34,043 nucleotides of DNA from Streptomyces torulosus (GTDB lineage: Bacteria; Actinomycetota; Actinomycetes; Streptomycetales; Streptomycetaceae): assembly GCF_001419765.1 (NCBI RefSeq), contig NZ_LIRK01000036.1, forward strand, positions 1-34,043. The letters are read 5' to 3'. Below are positions 22,787-30,997 of the stretch, piece after piece; positions within the stretch are counted from its first letter, which is position 1; each line of letters starts with the position of its first letter. The position numbers and the translations under genes were made by a program. The notes beneath the pieces are model-generated. The model saw only the letters and a program-made list of their open reading frames with translations. It did no database searches and had not been told where the DNA came from.

Positions 22787-23212
22787 TCACGGTGCCGCGA
22801 ATCGGAGGAGAGTCACGGCATCGGTGACGTCGTTCCACGACGCCACCAGTCGCATCCCCACTCGCGCCTCGTCGGGCTCGACGTCGAGACGGACCGTGAA
22901 GACCACGCCATCATCGGTGAGCACGCGTCCGACGACGTAGGGGATCTCGTCCTTCATCGAGGGGTCGAGTGCGCGGTGGTAGACGACGTAGCTGTAGAGC
23001 TCGCCGGTCGGCGCGATCGGCACCCACGACTGCGAGTCCGACCAGCACCGGGGGCAGATCTCGGTCGCCGGATAGCGCAGGTCGCCGCACGCGTCGCATC
23101 TCTGTGCCAGGAGCCGGTGCTCGCGTGCCGCCTCCCAGAAGGCGGCGGTGGCGGGGTCGGCGACGTCCGGAAGGTTCTGCGGCGTCGCGTTCGAGGTCGG
23201 CGCGTAGGTCAT
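22787..23212 (-). CDS. DUF35 OB-fold protein with zinc ribbon (ChsH2-like partner)
   Basis: A 141-residue protein with a rubredoxin-like zinc ribbon (Cys39, Cys42, Cys53, Cys56) followed by an OB fold (ELYSYVVYHRALDPSM, YVVGRVLTDDGV). DUF35 proteins partner thiolase-fold or MaoC-type subunits; in mycobacterial steroid side-chain degradation the ChsH2 DUF35 domain is needed by the Ltp2 aldolase. ATG 23212 overlaps the stop of the thiolase-fold gene as ATGA, which strongly suggests a stoichiometric complex with it. Confidence 0.88.
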   Translation of the reverse strand: MTYAPTSNATPQNLPDVADPATAAFWEAAREHRLLAQRCDACGDLRYPATEICPRCWSDSQSWVPIAPTGELYSYVVYHRALDPSMKDEIPYVVGRVLTDDGVVFTVRLDVEPDEARVGMRLVASWNDVTDAVTLLRFAAP

Positions 23213-24336
23213 TGCGAAGTCCCGATGATCGAGGCAGCGCTCTTGAAGAACGCCATGGTGGAGCAGTACAGGGCGAGTTCGGGGTCGGGCACCTGGCGGT
23301 CGGGCTCGACCGTCCCACGCAGTTGGCGAACGGCTTCGACCATGTGGAGCCAGCCCCACATGTAGCTCTCGGAGAGCTGACCGCCGTTGGTGTTGAGCGG
23401 CATGTCTCCCCCGGGCCGGGTGTGCCCCTCGGCCACCCAGCGCCCGCCCTCGCCGACCGGCGCGAATCCGTAGTACTCGACCATCTGCAGGTTCCACACG
23501 GCGGTGGGGTTCTGGATGTAGAGGATGTCGATGTCCGACGGAGTGAACCCGGTGTTCTGCCAGATGCGGGCGGCGGTGCCCCCGATGTTGGGCCGGGAGG
23601 GGAAATCGGCGAAGCGATCACCGATGATTTCCGTCCCCTCGGCCATGCCGAGGATGTACACCGGCTTGTTCGGGTAGTCCTTTGCTCGCTCGGCGCTGGT
23701 GACGATCAGCGCAACCCCGCCGTCGGAGATCATCGTGACGTCTTCGCGCCGCAGCGGCTCGACGAGATACGGCTTGGCCAGGTAGCCCTCGATCGTGAGC
23801 GGATCGCGGAAGATCGCCAGGGGATTGCGCTGCGCCCACTCGCGTTCCGATACGGCGAACCAGCCGAACTCCTCGTCCGTCGTCCCGTAGAGCGCTTTGT
23901 GGCGCTGCAACGCCATGCCCGCCTGCCCGGCGATGTGCACAAAGCCCGACGCCCCCTCGAGAGACGGCGTGGGGGCGGCGAAGTTGACCTTCGACGAGCG
24001 AGCGTTGGCGCCGTAGACCAGGACGATCGTCTCGGCGAGCCCGGTGAGGATCGCCTGTACCGCCAGGTGCAGCGAGAAGTTGCACGTGCCGTAGTCGAGC
24101 GTCTGGGCGTACTTCGGACTCATTCCGAACAGCGGCCCGACGGAAACGTCCGCGTTCCCGCCCTGGATGGACTTGCACGTGATGAGGCCGTCGATCTGCT
24201 CCCGCGTGATGCCCGCGTCGGCCAGCGCGGCCGTGATGGCCTCGATCGACAGCCGTTCGGCGCTCTTTCCCGGGAATGTGCCCTGATCGGAGTGTCCCAC
24301 TCCGACGATCGCGACTTTGCCGCGGATGTCTTCCAC
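23209..24336 (-). CDS. Thiolase-fold lipid-transfer-type protein (Ltp2-like, possible retro-aldolase)
   Basis: A 375-residue SCP2-thiolase-like protein. Cys85 in YGTCNFSLH aligns near the thiolase nucleophile. The C-terminal NTNGGQLSESYMWGWLH (315-331) lacks the GHP His of true thiolases, as in Ltp2 proteins that cleave beta-hydroxyacyl-CoA by retro-aldol chemistry. The partner DUF35 gene overlaps it. GTG 24336 is chosen because it opens directly on GKVAIVGVGHSDQG with GAGAGACGAAG upstream; the longer open frame is a shadow of the CoA-transferase gene. Likely releases a short acyl-CoA from a hydrated acyl-CoA made by the hydratase-like protein at 26662. Confidence 0.85.
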   Translation of the reverse strand: MEDIRGKVAIVGVGHSDQGTFPGKSAERLSIEAITAALADAGITREQIDGLITCKSIQGGNADVSVGPLFGMSPKYAQTLDYGTCNFSLHLAVQAILTGLAETIVLVYGANARSSKVNFAAPTPSLEGASGFVHIAGQAGMALQRHKALYGTTDEEFGWFAVSEREWAQRNPLAIFRDPLTIEGYLAKPYLVEPLRREDVTMISDGGVALIVTSAERAKDYPNKPVYILGMAEGTEIIGDRFADFPSRPNIGGTAARIWQNTGFTPSDIDILYIQNPTAVWNLQMVEYYGFAPVGEGGRWVAEGHTRPGGDMPLNTNGGQLSESYMWGWLHMVEAVRQLRGTVEPDRQVPDPELALYCSTMAFFKSAASIIGTSQ

Positions 24337-24350
24337 CGTGTCTTCGTCTC

Positions 24351-25550
24351 TCAGTTCGGTGTTGTCGTCGCCTGCGGTGCCGACACGATGCCCCGCGCGA
24401 GCAGCGCATCGATCTCGTCCGCGGTGTACTCGAGCTCGGCGAGCACCTCGGCGGTGTGCTCGCCGACGTGGGGGGCACGCCGCCGGATGAGCGGGTCGTT
24501 CGCAGCGAAGCGCACGACCGGCCCGCGTTGCCTCTCGGTTCCCCCCTCGGCGAGCTCGACCGTCTGCCACCAGCCCCGCTCGTGCAGGTCGGGATCCTCG
24601 AGCAGTTCGTGACCGCTGACGACCGCCGCGGCCGCCAGGCCCGCCGCCTGCAGTTCCGCGGCGGCCTCGTCCCTGGTGCGTCCGGCGGCCCACGCATCCG
24701 TGGCACGGCGCAGCGCCTCGTCGTCGCCCGCGTCGGCGTCACCGACGACCGCGTGCAGGCGCGAACGGTCCTCGCGGGTTTCCAGTGAGACCGCGACCCA
24801 CTGGTCGTCGCCGAGGCAGCGCGAGAGCCATCCCAGTGCGCCCGGAGCATTGTTGGCGTCGGGCTGCGGGTTCGGGGCGCCGAGCGACGTGGCGAGGATA
24901 TGCTCTCCGAGCAGGCTGGTCACGGTCTCACGCTGCGACATGTCGACCCACCGGGCTCGACCGTCGGCCCGGGCGGCCATCACGGCCGCCAGGATCACCG
25001 CGGGGGCGAGGGAGTTGGCCGTCTGGTCGGGATAATTGATCCGACCACTCGACCACGTCGGGGTGTCCGCGTCGTATCCGCTGAGCGACTGGATGCCGCC
25101 GAGGGAGTCCAGGGTCGTGCCGAACGAGGTGAAGCCCCGATTGGGGCCGGTGGCGCCCTGGCTGGATATCGAGACGAGAACGATGTCGGGGCGCAGAGCG
25201 ACCAGGTCGGCGAATCCCAACCCGAGCCGCTCAATCGCTCCCCGGCGGAAGTTCTCGACCACGACATCACTGCGACTGATGAGCCGGCGGGCGATCTCGT
25301 GCCCCTCCTCGGTCTTCAGATCCACCGCAAGGCCCCGCTTGTTGCGGTTGGCGACGCGGAAGGGAGGGAAGGCGAGGTCGCTCGAGCCGCCCTTGTCACC
25401 GGTGAAGCCCAGCCGGTAGAGATCCGGCCGGTTCCCGCTCTCGATCTTCACGACGTCCGCTCCGAAGTCGGCGAGCACCTGCGTGGCCGCCGCTCCCGCG
25501 GTGACGATCGAGAGATCGGCGACCTTCAGACCCTGCAACAGCCCGCTCAT
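24351..25550 (-). CDS. CaiB/BaiF CoA-transferase, catalytic subunit
   Basis: A 399-residue class III CoA-transferase with GLKVADLSIVTAGAAATQVLADFGADVVKIE, NRNKRGLAVDLKT, ENFRRGAIERLGLG and Asp175 in NYPDQTANS, which aligns with the Asp that carries the acyl group in formyl-CoA transferase. ATG 25550 overlaps the stop of the adjacent CaiB gene as ATGA. Two consecutive CaiB genes suggest a heteromeric enzyme like benzylsuccinate CoA-transferase BbsEF. It would activate the acid made by the aldehyde dehydrogenase using CoA from another acyl-CoA. Confidence 0.88.
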   Translation of the reverse strand: MSGLLQGLKVADLSIVTAGAAATQVLADFGADVVKIESGNRPDLYRLGFTGDKGGSSDLAFPPFRVANRNKRGLAVDLKTEEGHEIARRLISRSDVVVENFRRGAIERLGLGFADLVALRPDIVLVSISSQGATGPNRGFTSFGTTLDSLGGIQSLSGYDADTPTWSSGRINYPDQTANSLAPAVILAAVMAARADGRARWVDMSQRETVTSLLGEHILATSLGAPNPQPDANNAPGALGWLSRCLGDDQWVAVSLETREDRSRLHAVVGDADAGDDEALRRATDAWAAGRTRDEAAAELQAAGLAAAAVVSGHELLEDPDLHERGWWQTVELAEGGTERQRGPVVRFAANDPLIRRRAPHVGEHTAEVLAELEYTADEIDALLARGIVSAPQATTTPN

Positions 25551-26665
25551 GCGCCATCCTCCTCGTCGAGATCGTCGATGGTCCGAACCGCCCACGGGGC
25601 ATCCGGGATCTCCCCCGCTCCCACCCCGGGCACCTCGACGCGCTGGAAGAAGTCGCGCGCGCGGTACTGGGGAGAATCCAGCAGATCCGACATCGTCGCG
25701 ACATACCCCGACGGGATGCTTCTTGCCTGTGCGCGGGCGTACAGCTCCTTCTTCGACATCGGAAGAGTCGTCTCCTCGACGAGCTCTTTGAGCTCTCTCT
25801 CGTGGAGCGCTCGAGAACCGGGGGTCGCGAAACGGGGATCGTCGAGGCGCGGGTCGCCCAGCATCTCCTTCACGCCGTCCCAGTCGCGGGGGGTGAAGAA
25901 CAAGCCGAAGTGCCCGTCGCGCGTGCGCGCGACCAGCGGTCCCCCGCCTTCGTCGCCCCGCCGATCGATGGGCTGGCCGGTCTGAAAGACGCTGGCGATC
26001 TTCCACTCCAAGTGCGCCGCCGCTTCGAACTCCGACGTCTCGAACGACGTGGCCTGGCCGGTCGACTGACGGTGGAAGAGTCCGATCATCACGCCGTCCA
26101 GGACGAGCAGTCCCGCCGTCGCCCGGACTGGGTGACTGCCCAGGCGCACCGGCTCGCGGCTCGCCGAGCCGATGAGGTTCATGAAGCCGCCCGCTGCCTG
26201 CAGGAGGAGTTCGTTCGAGCGCAGGTGCGTGCGCGTTCCGTCATCGCCCCACGCCGTCACATGGCCGATGACGGCCCCACTGGCCCGTCGACGCACGTCG
26301 TCGAGGTCGATCCCTTTCTCGCTCCACCGCGAGGTCGTCCCGGCGATGAGCACGACGTCAGCGTCGTCCAGCAGGTCGTCGAGGCGAGCGCGCGCCTCGG
26401 GCGCGCGCGGGTCAAGGTCGATGGTGTCCTTGTTCTGACGCAACCAGACTCCGGCCGCCGACGGGCCGTGCTTGTCGTCGCCGAGCCGCGGCCCGAGAGT
26501 GTCGAGTTCGACCTCCTCGCCGGTGGGCACCACGCGCGTCACGTGGGCGCCCAGTCGCTCGAGGAAGCGCCCGGCGAGAGCCGTCGAGAAGGTCTCCCCC
26601 AGCTCGACGACACGGGTGGAGGCCGGGAGCAGCCCGGTGACACGCGTCGAGTCGGCGGTGCTCAC
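25547..26665 (-). CDS. CaiB/BaiF CoA-transferase, probable non-catalytic subunit
   Basis: A 372-residue CaiB-family protein (RVVELGETFSTALAGRFLERLGAHVTRV, QNKDTIDLD, AAGGFMNLIG). Where the catalytic Asp is expected, about residues 176-184, it reads GSHPVRATAG with no Asp, unlike its neighbour. It is therefore best seen as the structural partner of the 24351-25550 protein. GTG 26665 overlaps the hydratase stop as GTGA and has AGGGAG just upstream. Alignment is by eye, so loss of the residue should be confirmed. Confidence 0.82.
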   Translation of the reverse strand: MSTADSTRVTGLLPASTRVVELGETFSTALAGRFLERLGAHVTRVVPTGEEVELDTLGPRLGDDKHGPSAAGVWLRQNKDTIDLDPRAPEARARLDDLLDDADVVLIAGTTSRWSEKGIDLDDVRRRASGAVIGHVTAWGDDGTRTHLRSNELLLQAAGGFMNLIGSASREPVRLGSHPVRATAGLLVLDGVMIGLFHRQSTGQATSFETSEFEAAAHLEWKIASVFQTGQPIDRRGDEGGGPLVARTRDGHFGLFFTPRDWDGVKEMLGDPRLDDPRFATPGSRALHERELKELVEETTLPMSKKELYARAQARSIPSGYVATMSDLLDSPQYRARDFFQRVEVPGVGAGEIPDAPWAVRTIDDLDEEDGA

Positions 26666-27471
26666 GCTCCCTGCCCCACTCCTCGGTGACCGCGGAGGAA
26701 CGCCTCGATGCCGTCGCGGGAGGCCGGCGTCTGCCCACTGACGATGCGACCCGTCATCTCGGTGTAGGCGATCGCGTCGTCCCACGAGAGGTTCTCCATC
26801 GCCTGGATGGTGCGCTTGCCCCAGTCCAGCGCCACCGGGTTGAACGTCGCGAGCTGCTTGGCCCAGTCCGTGGCCTCGGCCAGCAGCTGGTCGTCGGGCA
26901 CGACCTTGTTGACGATCGCCATGCGAAGGGCCTCGTAGGCGTCGACCCGGCGCGCCAGCAGGATGATCTGTGCCGCGTGCTTGGGCGCGAGCCGCTTCAC
27001 CGCCGCCGGGCCGGCGTGAGAGGGAAATCCGCCGAAGCCCATCTCTGGTGCGCCGATCTGCGCCGATTCCGCCGCGATGGCGAGGTCGCAGCTGTGGACG
27101 AGCGTCGATCCTCCGCCGAGGGCGTAGCCGTTGACGGCGGCGATGAAAATCGCGGGATGCGAGCGGATGTCGGCTTGCACCTCGGTCCAGTAGTGCGTCT
27201 GCTGGCTGGAGCGCGAGGAGAAGCCGTCTCCCGTCTGCTCACTGAGGTCGACTCCGGCGCAGAAGGCCGGGCCGGCACCCGTCAGGACGACGGCCTGCTT
27301 GTCACGGACCACGGCCAGGGCTTCGCGCAGCTGTCGCACCGCCTCGCGGCTCATCGCGTTGCGCTTGGCCGGGCGGTTCAGGGTCAGCACGGCGTACCCG
27401 TCGTGGTCGTCGATGAGCACCAGTGGCTCGTCGGGATTCTGCATCTGTGCAGACAAGGGAGCTTCAGTCAT
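26662..27471 (-). CDS. Enoyl-CoA hydratase/isomerase-family protein
   Basis: A 269-residue crotonase-fold protein. Oxyanion-hole segments are AFCAGVDLSE (69-78) and NGYALGGGS (114-122). Of the two acidic residues of mitochondrial enoyl-CoA hydratase, the one equivalent to Glu164 is kept (Glu143 in APEMGFG), while the Glu144 position is Thr123 (GGGSTL), so it may be an isomerase, hydrolase or lyase rather than a standard hydratase. ATG 27471 follows AAGG at 7 bases; ATG 27477 is too close to it. It is the first gene of the seven-gene operon and its promoter carries the island operator. Confidence 0.85.
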   Translation of the reverse strand: MTEAPLSAQMQNPDEPLVLIDDHDGYAVLTLNRPAKRNAMSREAVRQLREALAVVRDKQAVVLTGAGPAFCAGVDLSEQTGDGFSSRSSQQTHYWTEVQADIRSHPAIFIAAVNGYALGGGSTLVHSCDLAIAAESAQIGAPEMGFGGFPSHAGPAAVKRLAPKHAAQIILLARRVDAYEALRMAIVNKVVPDDQLLAEATDWAKQLATFNPVALDWGKRTIQAMENLSWDDAIAYTEMTGRIVSGQTPASRDGIEAFLRGHRGVGQGA

Positions 27472-27487
27472 GATCATCCTTAGTCAA

Positions 27488-27532
27488 TCAACTAGATAGT
27501 TGAAACATACTGGGCGCGCGGAAGTTCCGCAA
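27488..27532 (-). promoter_or_regulatory. Promoter and operator of the seven-gene CoA operon
   Basis: Minus strand TTGCGG (27532-27527), 17 bases, TATGTT (27509-27504): a good promoter. Start would fall near 27497 inside the operator TCAACTAGATAGTTGA (27488-27503), a perfect dyad with 7-base arms around GA. Only about 25 bases of leader remain before ATG 27471. The position over the start site suggests repression. Confidence 0.72.
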
Positions 27533-27560
27533 CGACGAGCCGCCGGCGACGCGGAACCGT

Positions 27561-27576
27561 CCAACCCGATGGTTGA
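27561..27576 (+). promoter_or_regulatory. Operator at the tetR start
   Basis: CCAACCCGATGGTTGA matches the island operator at 13 of 16 positions and is itself a dyad (CAACC-N4-GGTTG). It ends 8 bases before the tetR ATG (27585), so bound repressor would block the regulator's own transcription. No convincing -35/-10 pair was found for tetR. Confidence 0.65.
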
Positions 27577-27584
27577 ATGACCCC

Positions 27585-28232
27585 ATGTCTTCTTCTTCGA
27601 CACGCGCGTCCACCGAATCGGAAAACGCCTCCGCGCGCGAGCGCATCCTGGACGTGGCCGTGGAGGAGTTCTCCTCGAAGGGGTTCGCGGCGGTGCGCAT
27701 CGACTCGATCGCTGCGCGCGCCAACGCGAACAAGCAGCTGATCTACTACTACTTCTCGTCGAAGTCGGGCCTGTACGACGCCGTCCTCGATCGGCTCGTC
27801 GACACGTACCGCCCCGTTTGGGCGGCGATGCGCGAGGGCACCATCGACGACATGGTCCGCCTGCGCACCGAGCGGGCGCGCGACGGCATCACCTGGCGGC
27901 GCCTCCTGGCCTGGGAAGGCCTGGAGTACTGGGAGAACCGCGACAGTCCGGTGCATCGCGAAGACATCCGCAAGGCCGCGTACGACAATCAGCGGGAAGT
28001 GCTGGAGCACGCGCAGCAGAGCGGCGCGTTCCCCGCCGACGTCGATGCGCGCTTCGCCTCGCTGCTGCTGATCTTCGCCTCACTGGGCCCCGCCGCCTTC
28101 CCCCAGATCACCAAGCTCGTGACGGGGCTCGAGCCCGATGACCCCGCGGTCGCCGACGGGGTCGATCAGGTCATCGCCGCGCTGCTGGCGCGCACCTCAG
28201 AGGATCAGCGCCCCTCCGGCCCCAGCCAGTAG
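27585..28232 (+). CDS. TetR-family regulator of the catabolic island
   Basis: A 215-residue TetR protein. HTH region VRIDSIAARANANKQLIYYY then FSSKSGLYDAVL (residues 37-68) is standard; the ligand domain (TRARDGITWRRLLAWEGLEYW) resembles TetR_C regulators of catabolic operons. ATG 27585 is chosen; a TTG at 27573 would start inside the operator. The same 16-bp dyad is at its own promoter and at every other promoter of the island, so this is the likely regulator of all of them, presumably a repressor responding to a pathway acid or CoA ester. Its last 28 bases overlap the convergent aldehyde dehydrogenase gene. Confidence 0.9.
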   Translation: MSSSSTRASTESENASARERILDVAVEEFSSKGFAAVRIDSIAARANANKQLIYYYFSSKSGLYDAVLDRLVDTYRPVWAAMREGTIDDMVRLRTERARDGITWRRLLAWEGLEYWENRDSPVHREDIRKAAYDNQREVLEHAQQSGAFPADVDARFASLLLIFASLGPAAFPQITKLVTGLEPDDPAVADGVDQVIAALLARTSEDQRPSGPSQ

Positions 28233-29707
28233 GCCTTGACGTGGGTGTACTCGTCGAACAGGTCGAGGCCCATCTCGTGACCGACACCGCTGTTCTTGCG
28301 TCCCCCGAACGGCACGTTTCCGCTGAAGGCGCGCCAGGTGTTGATCCACACGACGCCGACGTCGAGTCGCTCCGACACGCGGCGCGCCCGGTCCACGTCC
28401 GTGGTCCACAGTCCGCCCACCAGGCCGTACTCGCTTTCGTTCGCGATGCGCACGGCCTCGTCATCGGTGGCGAAGGTGATGAGCGAACCGACGGGGCCGA
28501 AGATCTCCTCCCGCCGCAGGCGCGACTGCTCGTCGGGGGTCTCGTACAGCGTGGGTTCCACGAAGAGCCCCCGGGCGATACCGAACGGCTCCGCTCCGCG
28601 GCGCCCACCGGCGACGAGCCGCGTCGTGGACTCCGACTCGGCGACGTCAAGGTAGCCGCACACCTTCGCGTACTGAGGGCGGGACGCGATCGGCCCGATC
28701 GCTGTGCCGGGGTCGAGCGGGTCGCCGATGGGCAGCGCCGCGAGGGCCTTTGTGAGTCGCTCGAGCACCTCGTCCTTGACGTCTTCGTGGACGAGGACGC
28801 GCGAGCCCGCGTTGCAGGCCTGACCGGTCCCTGCGGTGAGGCCGACGACGATACCCTCGACGGCGCGATCCAGGTCGGCATCCGCGAAGACGATGTTGGC
28901 CCCCTTGCCGCCCAGCTCGAGGGTCGTGCGAACGAGACGGCCGGCGGCGGCCTGCGCGATCCGGCGACCGGTCGCGGTCGAGCCGGTGAAGGCGATCTTG
29001 TCGATCCCCTCGTGCTCGACGAGCGCCGCGCCCGCCGCGCCAGCGCCGGTGACGACACTGATGACGCCCGGGGGGAAGCCCGCCTCGACGGCGAGTTCGA
29101 CGAGCCGGATTGTCGAGACCGGAGTGACCTCGCTCGGCTTCACGATCACCGCGTTGCCGACCGCCAGGGCCGGGAACAGCTTCCATCCGAGCAGACCGAT
29201 GGGGTTGTTCCACGGAGTGATCGCCGCAACGACGCCGACGGGCACCTTCGTCGTCCACGCCCGGTGCCCCGGCATCATCGGGGTCACCGTGTCGCCGTGG
29301 AGCGTCGTGGCGTAGTGCGCGCAGAACTCGATCGCGTTGGCGATCGAGCCCATCGCCAGGGTCATCTCGGTCAGCGTCTTGCCGTTCTCGTGCACCTGGA
29401 TGCGCGCGATCTCCGCCACATGCTCGCGCACGAGAGCCGCCCAGCGCTGGAACAGCGCGAGGCGCTGGAACGGGGAGGTCGCCGCCCACGCGGGTTGGGC
29501 GGCACGGGCAGCCGCGACGGCGCGGTCGACGTCGTGCGCCGACGCTTCCGGGACGTAGCCCCACTCGGCTTCCTCGTACGGGTCGAAGCAGCGGAAGACG
29601 GCGCCGTCGGCGGCCTGCGTGCTGCGACCGTCGATGATCATTCCGTGTCGCCGTTCCGGGTCCATCTCCGGGAAGCGGGTCGGGGCGGTGGTGGGTGCAG
29701 TCGTCAT
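28205..29707 (-). CDS. NAD(P)-dependent aldehyde dehydrogenase
   Basis: A 500-residue ALDH with Asn167 in TPWNNP, Glu264 in TLELGGKGA and nucleophile Cys298 in GQACNAGSRVLV, and a betaine-aldehyde-dehydrogenase-like C-terminus (VPFGGRKNSGVGHEMG). ATG 29707 follows GAAAGG at 7 bases; the open frame upstream lacks protein-like sequence. It is monocistronic with its own operator site. In the island it would convert the aldehyde formed by the P450 and SDR to the acid that the CoA-transferases then activate. Ends 28 bases inside the convergent tetR. Confidence 0.92.
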   Translation of the reverse strand: MTTAPTTAPTRFPEMDPERRHGMIIDGRSTQAADGAVFRCFDPYEEAEWGYVPEASAHDVDRAVAAARAAQPAWAATSPFQRLALFQRWAALVREHVAEIARIQVHENGKTLTEMTLAMGSIANAIEFCAHYATTLHGDTVTPMMPGHRAWTTKVPVGVVAAITPWNNPIGLLGWKLFPALAVGNAVIVKPSEVTPVSTIRLVELAVEAGFPPGVISVVTGAGAAGAALVEHEGIDKIAFTGSTATGRRIAQAAAGRLVRTTLELGGKGANIVFADADLDRAVEGIVVGLTAGTGQACNAGSRVLVHEDVKDEVLERLTKALAALPIGDPLDPGTAIGPIASRPQYAKVCGYLDVAESESTTRLVAGGRRGAEPFGIARGLFVEPTLYETPDEQSRLRREEIFGPVGSLITFATDDEAVRIANESEYGLVGGLWTTDVDRARRVSERLDVGVVWINTWRAFSGNVPFGGRKNSGVGHEMGLDLFDEYTHVKAYWLGPEGR

Positions 29708-29750
29708 CGACCGGCCTTTCTTCGATGCGGCGAGGGCCACCACGGCCACT

Positions 29751-29801
29751 TCAACCGCTTAGTTGAATCTGCATACTAGGGCCGCCATTCGACACCGTCG
29801 A
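29751..29801 (-). promoter_or_regulatory. Aldehyde dehydrogenase promoter with island operator
   Basis: TCAACCGCTTAGTTGA (29751-29766) is a dyad matching the operator consensus in both half-sites. On the minus strand TAGTAT (29778-29773) is a likely -10 with TCGACG (29801-29796) 17 bases upstream as a weak -35. Start near 29766 puts the operator on +1. The site also lies upstream of the rightward transporter remnant at 29909 and may once have controlled it. Confidence 0.62.
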
Positions 29802-29908
29802 GTAACCGCGATGATCGATCGTCGACGACGCACCCTCGAGGACCCGCTCGGCGGTCGCACCCGCCAGGCCGCGTCGCGCGCGGCCGGCGCCGACACAGGG
29901 GAGCCACC

Positions 29909-30686
29909 GTGGACGAGCCGTTCGATGCGCGCCGAGCGGATGACCATCACCCGCACCCGGGCAGGGTGGCCGCCGTGCTCGCCGTGGCGGGCCTCGGGAG
30001 CGTCGTTCGTCTTCACCGCGATCATCCCCATCCAGGCGCGCCTGCTCGACCTCTTCGCGTCGGGACGCGAACAGACCGCGTGGGCCGTCACGGCGACGCT
30101 CCTCGTTGCGACGGTCCTCACCCCGATCTCGGGGCGGCTGGCCGACATGATCGGCAAACGCCGCGTCGCGCTCGCGCTCCTCGCGCTACTGACCCTCGGC
30201 TCGGTCGTGTTGGCGGGCGCGCAAGAGCTGTGGATGCTCATCCTCGGCCGCGGACTGCAGGGGGCGGCGACCGGCATCATCCCGGTGGGGATCGCCATCC
30301 TCCGCGACCCCGTTCCCGCGCGCCGCCTCGACACCTCGATCGCTCTGATGAGCGCGACGCTCGGCGTCGGAGGCGCCCTCGGACTGCCGATCAGCGCGAT
30401 CGTCAACCAGCTCGCCGGCTGGCGCTGGACGTTCGGGGCGACCGCGGTTTCGCGGCCGTTGTCGCGGCGCTCGTGGTGGCGGTCGTCCCCGAGAGCGCGC
30501 GGCGCAGCGGCGGACGGTTCGACGCCCTGGGCGCGGCGGGGTTGACCCTCGTCACCGGTGCCCTCCTGGCGCTGCTGTCCTACGGGGCGCCACGTGGGGC
30601 TGGACCTCGCCGGCCACCCTCCCCACGTCCGCGGCGGCGCTGATGGTGCTGGCCGGGTGGGTGTGGCACGAGTCGCGCACCCGTGG
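29909..30686 (+). pseudogene. DHA2-type MFS transporter, N-terminal half, frameshifted
   Basis: Starts at GTG 29909 with GGGGAG 5 bases upstream. Reading across at least three frameshifts (about 30000, 30440 and 30590) gives GRVAAVLAVAGLG, ASFVFTAIIPIQARLLDLFA, GRLADMIGKRRVALALLA, LGRGLQGAATGIIPVGIAI, GFAAVVAALVVAVVPESARR and MVLAGWVWHESRTRG. These are the first helices of an EmrB/QacA-type proton antiporter, including motif A GRLADMIGKRR. It stops abruptly at about 30686, where an oppositely oriented transporter fragment begins. Could have been the island's efflux or uptake gene. Confidence 0.75.
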
Positions 30687-30908
30687 CATCACCATCTTCT
30701 TACCGATCCGATCGGCGAGGATACCGGCGACGGCACCCGCCGTCTCGGGCCTGACACCGAATTCGCCTTTCGCGAGGATCACGGGCAGCGTGACGCCGAA
30801 CAGCGAAAGGTCGAAGCCGTCGGCGATCGCGAGGATCGTGGCAACGACAAGGAACCGCCGGCGCAGTGCTTTCGCGCGGTCGGAGGTCGGCAGGGTGGTG
30901 GCGCTCAT
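30687..30908 (-). pseudogene. AAHS-type MFS transporter N-terminal fragment
   Basis: From ATG 30908 the frame reads MSATTLPTSDRAKALRRRF, ILAIADGFDLSLFGVTLPVI and GILADRIGKKMVM. This is the first helix with the DGxDL motif and motif A of aromatic-acid:proton symporters such as PcaK. It is cut after motif A at about 30687; helix 2 also looks shortened by about a dozen residues. It follows the flavoprotein dehydrogenase on the same strand, so it was probably a substrate importer of that transcription unit. Confidence 0.7.
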
Positions 30909-30954
30909 CGCCTGGCGACCCGGGGATAGCCGTGCGGCGCGAGCCGCGGAAAGA

Positions 30955-30988
30955 CGAGGGGCCGGGCGCTTTCGCACCCGCCCCCTCG
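30955..30988 (-). terminator. Terminator-like hairpin after the flavoprotein gene
   Basis: CGAGGGG[C]CGGG and CCCG[C]CCCCTCG pair across a 10-base loop with one C-C mismatch, 10 bases after the dehydrogenase stop. On the minus strand it is followed by TCTTTCC, a modest pyrimidine tract. Confidence 0.55.
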
Positions 30989-30997
30989 CGAGACTGC

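Noticed and set aside
28241..29779. 512-residue plus-strand frame
   Set aside because: Shadow of the aldehyde dehydrogenase with intact Asn, Glu and Cys catalytic segments on the minus strand.
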